Assembly: GCA_030615365.1 (NCBI GenBank)
Contig: JAUWZM010000083.1
Location: 1-10,554, forward strand
Length of the DNA: 10,554 nt
Source of the DNA: Candidatus Aerophobota bacterium
GTDB lineage: Bacteria; Aerophobota; Aerophobia; Aerophobales; B3-G15
Direction: 5' to 3'
Numbering within the stretch: the stretch's first letter is position 1; every line of letters begins with the position of its first letter. The translations under genes were made by a program, and so were the position numbers. Shown here one piece after another: positions 4,680-10,554 of the stretch. Under the pieces are notes generated by a model. The model made no database searches, was not told the origin of the DNA, and saw only the letters and a program-made list of their open reading frames with translations.

Positions 4680-5537
4680 GTGAAAATCCAGATAAAAAAC
4701 GAACTTCTCCTAATAGATATTCTCTCCCTTATTCTTATTGCTATAATTAGTCTTACTTCCCTGAAAGTGGCAAGGATAATACTTGGTCTTCCCTTTATTC
4801 TCTTTTTTCCTGGCTATACATTAATTGCTACCCTTTTTCCTAAAAGACAGAGCCTGGACAGCATAGAAAGGATAGCATTAAGTTTTGGTTTAAGCATTGC
4901 TATTGTTCCTCTAATTGGTCTCATCTTAAACTATATGCCCTGGGGAATAAGACTTTATCCTATCCTTATCTCTCTTACTGGACTTATTATAGTAATGTCT
5001 GTTGCTGCCTGGATAAGACGCTCCTACGTTCTTCCCTCTGAAAGATTGAGCGTCAGTATAAACATTAATTTTTCCTCCCTTTCCTCCCAATCAAAGCTGG
5101 ATAAAATTCTAACTGTAGTTCTTATTGGAGCAATTATATCTGCTATAGGAACTTTAATTTATGTTATTTCAACTCCTAAAGTAGGGGAAAAATTTACTGA
5201 ATTCTATATCTTAGGAGAGGGAGGAAAGGCAGAAGGATACCCAGGAGAACTTGTTGTAGGAGAAACAGGTTATGTTATCTCAGGTATAGTAAATCATGAA
5301 TATAAACAAGTTACTTATACTGCTAAGGTGCTGATAGGAAATGAGAATAACAGGTCTATTGGCCCAATAATTCTTAAAAACAAGGAAAAATGGGAGAAAA
5401 AAATAGGTTTTACTCCTACAAAACCTGGAGAAAATATAAAAGTGCAATTTCTCCTTTACAGAGATGCTCAGCCCGAGCCCTATCGTACCCTTCACCTCTG
5501 GATAAATGTAACTGAGAAAAAAATCCTTGCCTCTTAA
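4680..5537 (+). CDS. DUF1616 membrane protein
   Basis: A 285-residue protein starting at GTG 4680, with AGGT (4670-4673) six bases upstream. Five hydrophobic helices are visible at about 10-26, 33-53, 66-85, 91-111 and 144-165. A C-terminal extracytoplasmic beta-type domain (170-280) follows. Family marks include L-F-F-P-G-Y (41-46), L-D-S-I-E-R-I-A-L-S-F-G-L-S-I-A (59-74) and F-Y-I-L-G-E-G-G-K-A-E-G-Y-P (175-188). G-I-V-N-H-E is at 202-207. DUF1616 proteins have no established function. They occur in bacteria and archaea, often near surface polysaccharide or protein-sorting genes. It is the last gene of the XRE-TPR-DUF457 set. I see no terminator after it, and the next gene has its own promoter starting within its last codons. 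Confidence 0.87.
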   Translation: MKIQIKNELLLIDILSLILIAIISLTSLKVARIILGLPFILFFPGYTLIATLFPKRQSLDSIERIALSFGLSIAIVPLIGLILNYMPWGIRLYPILISLTGLIIVMSVAAWIRRSYVLPSERLSVSININFSSLSSQSKLDKILTVVLIGAIISAIGTLIYVISTPKVGEKFTEFYILGEGGKAEGYPGELVVGETGYVISGIVNHEYKQVTYTAKVLIGNENNRSIGPIILKNKEKWEKKIGFTPTKPGENIKVQFLLYRDAQPEPYRTLHLWINVTEKKILAS

Positions 5538-5554
5538 GCTGTGCCTGGTATAAT
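5527..5554 (+). promoter_or_regulatory. Promoter of the PBECR/DUF2283 module
   Basis: An extended -10 element, TG-g-TATAAT (5546-5554), is preceded at 16 bases by TTGCCT (5527-5532), which matches the -35 consensus at four positions. The -35 box overlaps the end of the DUF1616 gene. AAGGAG (5568-5573) then stands four bases before ATG 5578. The module can thus be expressed on its own, apart from the upstream operon. Confidence 0.65.
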
Positions 5555-5577
5555 TAAATTAATAAACAAGGAGCTTT

Positions 5578-5883
5578 ATGGAAGAAGCCCGATCTAAGAA
5601 CGGTGTACCTATCAGGCTAACTGAAGAAAGATGGTTTCATATAACTGAAGAACATTCAGAAATGGCTGGTTATTATTTTGAGGTTCTTGAGACTATTGAA
5701 ACACCACAGATGATTTACGAAGGTAAGTCTGATGAATGTATTGCTATAAGAGAGGTCGAACCAGGTAAATATAGTGTGGTTATTTACAAAGAAATAGACA
5801 AGAAAGATGGGTTTGTCATTACAGCGTTTTTGACAAGAAGAAAGAAACAATTTGAAAGGAGAGCAAAGTTATGGCCACAATAG
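5578..5883 (+). CDS. PBECR/BECR-fold nuclease-like protein, putative toxin
   Basis: A 101-residue soluble protein reading N-G-V-P-I-R-L-T-E-E-R-W-F-H-I, E-E-H-S-E-M-A-G-Y and V-L-E-T-I-E-T-P-Q-M-I-Y-E-G. Next come Y-S-V-V-I-Y-K-E and G-F-V-I-T-A-F-L-T-R-R, then R-R-A-K-L-W-P. This layout is typical of a widespread group of small proteins related to the phage-barnase-EndoU-colicin-RelE (PBECR) nucleases: an early His pair (H21, H26), central strands, and a final T-A-F-L-T-R-R strand. Such proteins are predicted RNases and often toxins. The gene has its own promoter and strong ribosome binding site, and its last 13 bases overlap the start of the DUF2283 gene, a layout of reverse-order toxin-antitoxin pairs. 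Family assignment is from recalled motifs, and nuclease activity is inferred. Confidence 0.72.
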   Translation: MEEARSKNGVPIRLTEERWFHITEEHSEMAGYYFEVLETIETPQMIYEGKSDECIAIREVEPGKYSVVIYKEIDKKDGFVITAFLTRRKKQFERRAKLWPQ

Positions 5884-6113
5884 AGCTTGAAAAAATTGTA
5901 AGCATAATTCCCCTGCTGTTAGAGATTCCCTATAAACGCATTTGGTATAGTTATGATGAGGAAGCAGATGTTTTGTATTTGAACTTTAAAAAGCCCAGCC
6001 ATGCGGATGACAGTGAACTTACCGATGAAGATATTATTATTAGGTATGAAAACGGAAAGATAATAGGCCTGACCATTCTTAATGCAAGTAAGAGAAAATT
6101 TAAGGCAGCATAA
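5871..6113 (+). CDS. DUF2283 protein, putative antitoxin
   Basis: An 80-residue protein. The ATG at 5871 overlaps the preceding gene by 13 bases, and AAGGAGAG (5856-5863) lies seven bases upstream inside that gene, so translation should be coupled. The DUF2283 signature is clear: W-Y-S-Y-D-E-E-A-D-V-L-Y-L-N-F (25-39), then D-E-D-I-I-I-R-Y-E-N-G-K-I-I-G-L-T-I-L (52-70) and N-A-S-K-R (71-75). DUF2283 genes are frequent partners of small RNase-like or DUF4258 genes and are treated as antitoxins on that basis. This protein carries about 22 extra N-terminal residues (hydrophobic, I-I-P-L-L-L-E-I-P) before the usual start, perhaps a partner-binding helix. It meets the convergent DUF58 gene 34 bases downstream without an obvious terminator. 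Confidence 0.82.
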   Translation: MATIELEKIVSIIPLLLEIPYKRIWYSYDEEADVLYLNFKKPSHADDSELTDEDIIIRYENGKIIGLTILNASKRKFKAA

Positions 6114-6124
6114 ATCAGCCTATT

Positions 6125-6172
6125 AACCAGCAACCAAGAACTAACAACTAAGAACTAACCAATCGATCAACT
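6125..6172. repeat. Short tandem repeat at the DUF58 3' end
   Basis: AAGAACTAAC occurs at 6136-6145 and 6150-6159, a 14-bp period, inside a longer run of AAC/CTAACC words. The run resembles the tract at 9534-9571. The DUF58 stop codon (6150-6148) falls within it, so the last few residues of that protein are written by the repeat. No stable stem or T run is present, so it is not a simple terminator. Confidence 0.6.
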
Positions 6173-7476
6173 ACTGTTATCCTTTGCCGACCAAGAATCT
6201 TCTCAATCTTTTTTATCCTTTTATACCACCGATAAGCTTCTTCCAGGTTTTTAGCTTCCCTCCAGGGCTCTGTGGGCTGAATGATAATAAGCTGATGATG
6301 TCTTTGAATTTTGTCGGCAAGTTCTAAAAACTCCACTACTTCCCCGGACAACTGGCTGATTAGAACAAACTGTCTTGGCTCATTTATCTTGCGGGAAAAC
6401 CCTGCCAAAAATCTGTAAGCCTCACTTACTTTCTCTTCCATCAGGTTAGCCTCAAATTCAAGCATCTTTCTCACGGTCTCCTCTTTTACCCTGAATAAAA
6501 ACCTCTTGAGCTGGGAAGATGTAGCAGGATCCACTAAAAAATCTACATCTTCAAGATCTACCTGCACACTCTGGAGTACATACTGTATAGCAAGTTTTAA
6601 GCTTTCATGGGGGGATCGCTCTTCAGAGTGCATAAGCACCCTATTTCCATTATGAATGGTCAGCCCCACTGGATATCCCTGCTCTGCAACCCCTAAACAG
6701 GCACTTAAAAAATTAGTAGCCAACTTATCCTGAGACAGAGGCCCTCCTGCTCTTGTATCATAAATTATATGAGCTCCCTGGCCTGCTTCCAGGAAGAATT
6801 CCTTTATCATTAATTTACCCTGCCTGGCCGTAGCTTTCCAGTCAATATGATGCAAACTATCTCCTGAAATATACTCTCTTGTATCAGCATACTCTGTTCC
6901 AGGCCCCTTGAGTGGGATAGGCACCTCCCCTGCTCCTCCTCTCCCTCCGCGCAACAAAAATAAAGCTGCTTGAATTAAAGCTACTATCGCTCGGGGGAAA
7001 ACCTTAAAATCTAAATTAAAAGAAATATTTCCTTCTTTTTTAGTTAATCGATACGGGCCGAAAACTTCCACTTTTATTTTATCTGTAGTGTAATTTCCAG
7101 AGATCTCTGATGAAAGTAAAAGTTCAAGATTATGTTTCCCTCCTCTCACCTGCTCAGGTTTTAACCTGGCTTCTTTTAAAGGAGAGGATAAATTCACTGG
7201 CAAGTCTGTATTAACCTGACAGGAAAGCTTAACAGTTTTGCTCTGTCCAGCAACTAAAACTTCCTTTACATTATCTGAGTTTAGCTTAATCAGATCATTT
7301 ATTTTTTCGGCAGTATCTTTAGCTTTTTTATAATCATAAAAAATAAATCCTCCGATACTTAGGGCTAAAGCTGTCAGGAAAGGGTCTATGAAAAGAGCTG
7401 CAAGTCCTGCACAACCTAACAAGATAAGAAAAGCTTTATATCCTTTTTCAGTGAAGAATTTGGTGCTTAGTCTCAT
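6148..7476 (-). CDS. DUF58-domain protein, MoxR partner
   Basis: A 442-residue protein. The ATG at 7476 overlaps the MoxR stop by four bases (ATGA), with only a weak ribosome binding site, so it is probably translated by coupling. Two hydrophobic helices at about 14-31 and 32-48 anchor it. A beta-rich region follows (70-160). The DUF58 core is E-Y-A-D-T-R-E-Y-I-S-G-D-S-L-H-H-I-D-W-K at 195-214 with A-T-A-R at 215-218. It leads to a von Willebrand A-like strand I-I-Y-D-T-R (237-242) and helical sequence to the end. DUF58 proteins work beside MoxR ATPases in assembling or maturing envelope and periplasmic complexes. The final residues D-R-L-V-S-S come from a short repeat that also supplies the stop codon. 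The second gene upstream (DUF4350) and the first (DUF4129-like) show the same pattern. Confidence 0.93.
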   Translation of the reverse strand: MRLSTKFFTEKGYKAFLILLGCAGLAALFIDPFLTALALSIGGFIFYDYKKAKDTAEKINDLIKLNSDNVKEVLVAGQSKTVKLSCQVNTDLPVNLSSPLKEARLKPEQVRGGKHNLELLLSSEISGNYTTDKIKVEVFGPYRLTKKEGNISFNLDFKVFPRAIVALIQAALFLLRGGRGGAGEVPIPLKGPGTEYADTREYISGDSLHHIDWKATARQGKLMIKEFFLEAGQGAHIIYDTRAGGPLSQDKLATNFLSACLGVAEQGYPVGLTIHNGNRVLMHSEERSPHESLKLAIQYVLQSVQVDLEDVDFLVDPATSSQLKRFLFRVKEETVRKMLEFEANLMEEKVSEAYRFLAGFSRKINEPRQFVLISQLSGEVVEFLELADKIQRHHQLIIIQPTEPWREAKNLEEAYRWYKRIKKIEKILGRQRITVVDRLVSS

Positions 7477-8417
7477 TCTTTTTTAACTACAGTTTCTCTC
7501 AATGTCTCCTGAATAAGACTATCGTCTGAAACCTCCTCCATCTCAGCTTCACGGGATAAAATAACTCGGTGGGAGAGAACAAAGGGAGCAATAATCTTTA
7601 CATCATCTGGGATCACATAATCTCTTCCTTGAAGATAGGCTCTTGCCCTCGCTCCCTTAAAAAGCCATATAGATGCTCGGGGGCTCGGTCCCATCCTAAC
7701 AAAATCTCTTTTTCTTATGCCATCTACTAACATTACAATGTACTCTTTCACTCTATCAGAGACATACACTTTTTTTACCTTTTCAATTTCTGCTAAAAGA
7801 TCCTCAAGCTTTGCCCGGGTGCTAATTTCAGGTGCCTCCAACTCATCAATACGAGATATTATCTCTATCTCCTCAGAAAAGAAAGGATAATCTACCTCTA
7901 TCTTAAAAGCAAAGCGATCTATTTGCACCTCGGTTAAAGGATAGGTTCCTGCACCTCCAAAGGGCATCTGAGTGGCAATTACTATAAAAGGGTGGGGAAG
8001 AGCAAAGGTTGTTCCTTCAATGCTAACCTGGCGCTCCTGCATAGCTTCAAGAAGAGCAGCTTGAGATTTAGGAGTTGCTCTATTTAGCTCATCACAAAAT
8101 AAAACATTGGTAAATACAGGACCTTTTTTTATTCGAAAAGTAGCATCCTTAGGATTAAAAACAGATGTTCCCACAATATCTGCTGGCAAAAGATCAGGTG
8201 TCATCTGCAAACGATGAAATTCCCCACCTATTGCCCCTGCAAAACAACTGGCAATGAAGGTTTTTCCTATACCCGGAGTTCCCTCAAGAAGAATGTGGCC
8301 CTCGGATAATAAAGCTAAGAAAAGAGCCTCTATTGTCCCTCTTTTCCCTACTACCTTTGATGCTACCTCATTAAAAACATCTTGTAGCATTTCAGGATAT
8401 TTTATTCTCTCATCCAT
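7473..8417 (-). CDS. MoxR-family AAA+ ATPase
   Basis: A 314-residue cytoplasmic ATPase of normal MoxR length. AGGGGG stands about six bases before ATG 8417. Walker A is G-T-P-G-I-G-K-T (46-53) and Walker B V-L-F-C-D-E (105-110), followed by L-N-R-A. The helix T-P-K-S-Q-A-A-L-L-E-A-M-Q-E-R-Q (115-130), D-R-F (167-169) and the sensor-2 motif G-P-S-P-R-A (243-248) are all typical. Sensor 1 is unusual: the family's A-T-Q-N-P reads A-T-Q-M-P, with Met at 151 (codon ATG at about 7967-7965). MoxR proteins use ATP to remodel partner complexes, commonly DUF58 and von Willebrand A proteins. It lies between the DUF4350 and DUF58 genes and is transcribed with them. Confidence 0.96.
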   Translation of the reverse strand: MDERIKYPEMLQDVFNEVASKVVGKRGTIEALFLALLSEGHILLEGTPGIGKTFIASCFAGAIGGEFHRLQMTPDLLPADIVGTSVFNPKDATFRIKKGPVFTNVLFCDELNRATPKSQAALLEAMQERQVSIEGTTFALPHPFIVIATQMPFGGAGTYPLTEVQIDRFAFKIEVDYPFFSEEIEIISRIDELEAPEISTRAKLEDLLAEIEKVKKVYVSDRVKEYIVMLVDGIRKRDFVRMGPSPRASIWLFKGARARAYLQGRDYVIPDDVKIIAPFVLSHRVILSREAEMEEVSDDSLIQETLRETVVKKE

Positions 8418-8468
8418 TTTTATCCCCCTTCTCGTTTATTTCGATGACTCTTTTACCCATCTGCACAT

Positions 8469-9485
8469 CTAATAAATTGTTTTTGAACCTTTTACCTTTC
8501 GCCTTAGGCCTTTAGCCTCTTTTAACCTCGAACCTTGAACCTCTTTTAACATCTTTCTATCCCAATCAGGATGCCTTCGCAAAATATCTTCCACATCTTC
8601 CTCATATCTAACCTTTCTCTTTTTAAACTTTAACCACACAACACTCATCACTAAAAGAAAAAAGAGAGAGTACCTTATCTCAAATCTCGATGCAATCTGA
8701 TAGATTGTTATCTCTGCCTTCTTTAGTTTGGGAAGAATACCTGTGGGATGGTGAGAAGTGTCAATGAATATCCTTTTTCCTTTGATAACCCTTTCCAAAA
8801 ATTTTTTGTTTTCCTCCTCACCCAGCATAGAATTTATAAAAAGACTTGAGTCAGAGATAAGGTAAATCTTTCCTTTTCCATAGGAAATATCAGCTATCAT
8901 GAGGAAAGGTCCCTCCCCTTCACCTTTCTCTCTTTTCCCATTTAAGTTATCATCAAAAAAACTAAAAGAGCTGGATATAGCTATTATTTTTCCTTCAAGA
9001 GTATTAAACTGCAAAGATGTGGGATAGTTGAATATCAAACTTTTAATATTAGCTAAAGGGCCTACCAAATCTACAGTTTTTGCCAAAACAGAGGATTTGC
9101 CTCGAAAAAGAGGGTCCACCACCAGGTGCCGGGAAAAGCGAGTTTTTAATTCCAATCCTTCCAGGATAGAGTTGCCCGATCCAAAATCATCAGCTAAAAT
9201 GAGCATACCTCCAGCTCTAAGATATCTGGAAATAGATGATACCTCTTCGCTGCTGTAAGTGCCTGAAGGGCCAATTATAAAAAGAGTGGTTTCCATTGGA
9301 GAGAGGATAGAGTTAATCTCAGAAATATAGTTTGTAGAAGATGCTTCAGTTTCTTTTTTAAAATCTTTCAATCCATTCCAAAAAGGATTTTCCAGATTAA
9401 AATCATCATTGGTAGGGAAAAAACGTATCAGCAAGATAACTATCACTACTCCTGCCAGACACCCTGAAATTAATGCTTTTCTCAT
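8469..9485 (-). CDS. DUF4350-domain membrane protein
   Basis: A 338-residue protein. A signal-anchor-like helix spans 5-22 and a second hydrophobic helix 272-286, with an extracytoplasmic domain between them. The DUF4350 mark is Y-L-R-A-G-G-M-L-I-L-A-D-D-F-G-S-G-N (88-105), a Rossmann-like strand and acidic loop. D-D-N-L-N-G-K-R-E-K-G-E at 178-189 looks like a Ca-binding loop. After W-D-R-K-M-L-K-E (308-315) the last 23 residues are basic (V-Q-G-S-R-L, K-G-L-R-R-K-V-K-G-S-K) and encoded by a short repeat, so they are probably not part of the ancestral domain. ATG 9485 has no good ribosome binding site. The gap to the upstream gene is 62 bases. In this operon type DUF4350 proteins are assumed to work with MoxR and DUF58, but no exact role is known. 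Confidence 0.87.
   Translation of the reverse strand: MRKALISGCLAGVVIVILLIRFFPTNDDFNLENPFWNGLKDFKKETEASSTNYISEINSILSPMETTLFIIGPSGTYSSEEVSSISRYLRAGGMLILADDFGSGNSILEGLELKTRFSRHLVVDPLFRGKSSVLAKTVDLVGPLANIKSLIFNYPTSLQFNTLEGKIIAISSSFSFFDDNLNGKREKGEGEGPFLMIADISYGKGKIYLISDSSLFINSMLGEEENKKFLERVIKGKRIFIDTSHHPTGILPKLKKAEITIYQIASRFEIRYSLFFLLVMSVVWLKFKKRKVRYEEDVEDILRRHPDWDRKMLKEVQGSRLKEAKGLRRKVKGSKTIY
8487..8550. repeat. Short repeat tract encoding the DUF4350 C-terminus
   Basis: CCTCTTTTAAC occurs at 8516-8526 and 8540-8550, flanking AACCTCGAACCTTGAAC (8524-8540). The latter recurs with one change at 9510-9526, in the gap between the DUF4129-like and DUF4350 genes. The tract lies within the DUF4350 coding region and supplies its basic tail. 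Confidence 0.7.
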
Positions 9486-9505
9486 TTTTTATCTTTGTTT
9501 TTTAC

Positions 9506-9571
9506 TCTTAACCTCGAACATTGAACTTTTTTCAACTGACCAACCGATTAACTGACTAACCGATCTAACCG
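9506..9571. repeat. Short repeat tract in the intergenic gap and DUF4129-like 3' end
   Basis: AACCTCGAACATTGAAC (9510-9526) matches 8524-8540 at 16 of 17 positions. Next to it AACTGACCAACCGATT (9534-9549) and AACTGACTAACCGATC (9550-9565) form a 16-bp tandem repeat, followed by TAACCG. The stop codon of the upstream gene (9550-9548) lies in this tandem, which also encodes its last residues. Confidence 0.72.
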
Positions 9572-10554
9572 TTTTTCTGCCTCAGCCAACTCTTTCTCAC
9601 TTATCCCTTTCGAGCCGTAAAGGAATTTTTCAGTAATAAAAGAAATGAATTCAAAATCATTGTATCCTTTTCCTAATGGTTTTTTTACTAAACTCAGATA
9701 CTCTCTAATAGTATATTCTGCAGCAATTTTTATTTCGGTAAACTCTCCTACAAGTTTCACTGCCTTAGTATATATCTTAACTATCGGGACAAGCTCTTTT
9801 CTATCAACTTTTTCCTCCGGAGCTGCCTTTTTGCTTTCCTCAGATACTCCTTCAGCTTCCCCAATCTCTTTTTCTTTCTTGCGGCTTACGCCAATAAAAA
9901 GGGCTAAAAGAGCGAAGAAGGGGAGTAGCGTAAGGGGGTTAACCACTAAAACTTTTTCTTTCTGGTTCAAAGAGGAAATCCAGGCTTCTTGAGGATGCAA
10001 AAGAATGGTTATCCTCTCCCATCCCGAAAATCTATAAAGAGGAATATTAAGCTTTACTTTGAAATTTTTTCCCCTAACAAAAGTTTTTACATCTTCCTTT
10101 TCTGCAATTACCCTTACTATTGCATCTCTCATAGGCTGACCCTTAAGATCAACTTCTCCTTTAACCTCTGAGGGGAATGGGGGAACTATCACTAAAGGTA
10201 AATTAACCATCATAGAAGGAATCTTATAAGTTACAGAAATATTTGTAGTTAAACTTGCAGGACCAATTATCCCCCTGGGAGGAGTAAAAATACTTAAAGG
10301 AAAAATTTTGTCCACTTCGGCTGGCAACAATAGCTGGGTCTGGAATTTCCCCTTCTCATTGGTAGTTATCTCGATTATCTTTTGGGCTAATTTCATCTTA
10401 ACTGGGTAATTTACCAGGGCTGCATCCTCTAACCTGACCTCTCCTTGCACTTTAAAAGGTAGGAGAGGATATACAGGCTCCTGATAACTTGCCTTAATCA
10501 GGGGAGTATAAAAAACAGGCTCCAGTAAAATTTTATTAGAAGTAGATGGATAAA
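9548..10554 (-). CDS. DUF4129-like membrane protein with Ig-like ectodomain, 5' end outside window
   Basis: The frame is open to the right edge (first whole codon at 10552-10550), so at least 334 residues are seen and the N-terminus is missing. GTG 10450 is in frame but probably internal. Residues before the membrane helix look beta-rich, in repeated carboxypeptidase-regulatory or Ig-like units: K-V-Q-G-E-V-R-L-E-D-A-A-L-V, E-V-K-G-E-V-D-L-K-G-Q-P-M-R-D-A. One membrane helix, L-T-L-L-P-F-F-A-L-L-A-L-F-I-G-V, is followed by a charged linker. A helical cytoplasmic part ends in I-R-E-Y-L-S-L-V-K-K-P, F-E-F-I-S-F-I-T-E-K-F-L-Y and E-A-E-K-R-L-D-R-L. That last region resembles DUF4129, often at the C-terminus of transglutaminase-like proteins in MoxR/DUF58 operons. 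Whether a transglutaminase domain precedes it cannot be seen. Confidence 0.75.
   Translation of the reverse strand, partial: YPSTSNKILLEPVFYTPLIKASYQEPVYPLLPFKVQGEVRLEDAALVNYPVKMKLAQKIIEITTNEKGKFQTQLLLPAEVDKIFPLSIFTPPRGIIGPASLTTNISVTYKIPSMMVNLPLVIVPPFPSEVKGEVDLKGQPMRDAIVRVIAEKEDVKTFVRGKNFKVKLNIPLYRFSGWERITILLHPQEAWISSLNQKEKVLVVNPLTLLPFFALLALFIGVSRKKEKEIGEAEGVSEESKKAAPEEKVDRKELVPIVKIYTKAVKLVGEFTEIKIAAEYTIREYLSLVKKPLGKGYNDFEFISFITEKFLYGSKGISEKELAEAEKRLDRLVS

Noticed and set aside
6114..6147. Bidirectional terminator between the DUF2283 and DUF58 genes
   Set aside because: No stem with flanking T runs is present; the gap is filled by repeat words.
9645..10171. Plus-strand open frames opposite the DUF4129-like gene
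   Set aside because: They are shadows of a continuous minus-strand gene with clear domain content.

Overview
The window is AT-rich bacterial DNA with Shine-Dalgarno-led genes and sigma-70-type promoters. Proteins rich in Lys, Ile and Glu, a MoxR/DUF58/DUF4350 operon, and short G/T-rich repeats (coding strand) at gene ends suggest an uncultured, possibly anaerobic bacterium of a candidate phylum. That placement is a guess: no rRNA, tRNA or single-copy marker is present.

Left part (1-1200, minus strand): a decayed region. Reading from 1124 leftwards there is a small winged-helix-like protein with a good promoter, then the first ~70 residues of a GAF-domain protein. This runs out of frame into the C-terminal part of a PmbA/TldD-type protease subunit. 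The protease fragment is cut at about 318, where an IS1634-like transposase begins and leaves the window.

Second part (about 1188-2526, plus strand): an IS of the ISNCY/IS1202 type. Its DDE transposase is broken by three frame shifts. The element keeps recognisable ends, three 10-bp-spaced TTGACAA iterons at its right end, and a hairpin that buries the transposase ribosome binding site. Its right end supplies the -35 box of an outward promoter.

Third part (2555-2770): no protein gene, but a compact transcription unit with promoter, a hairpin, an H-type pseudoknot and a strong intrinsic terminator. It fits no RNA class I could recall and is the best candidate for something undescribed.

Fourth part (2782-5537, plus strand): four genes for an XRE regulator, a membrane-anchored TPR protein, a DUF457/YdjM-like membrane metal-dependent hydrolase and a DUF1616 membrane protein. 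They look like one operon with an envelope role. Next, 5527-6113 has its own promoter and a two-gene module: a PBECR-type (BECR-fold) nuclease-like protein overlapping a DUF2283 protein, laid out like a toxin-antitoxin pair.

Right part (6148-10554, minus strand): a convergent operon transcribed from beyond the right edge. It encodes a DUF4129-like membrane protein (partial), a DUF4350 protein, a MoxR AAA+ ATPase and a DUF58 protein. MoxR and DUF58 partners commonly act together in assembling or maturing envelope or secreted proteins. Here the MoxR sensor-1 Asn is replaced by Met, and short repeats form the 3' ends of three of the four genes.
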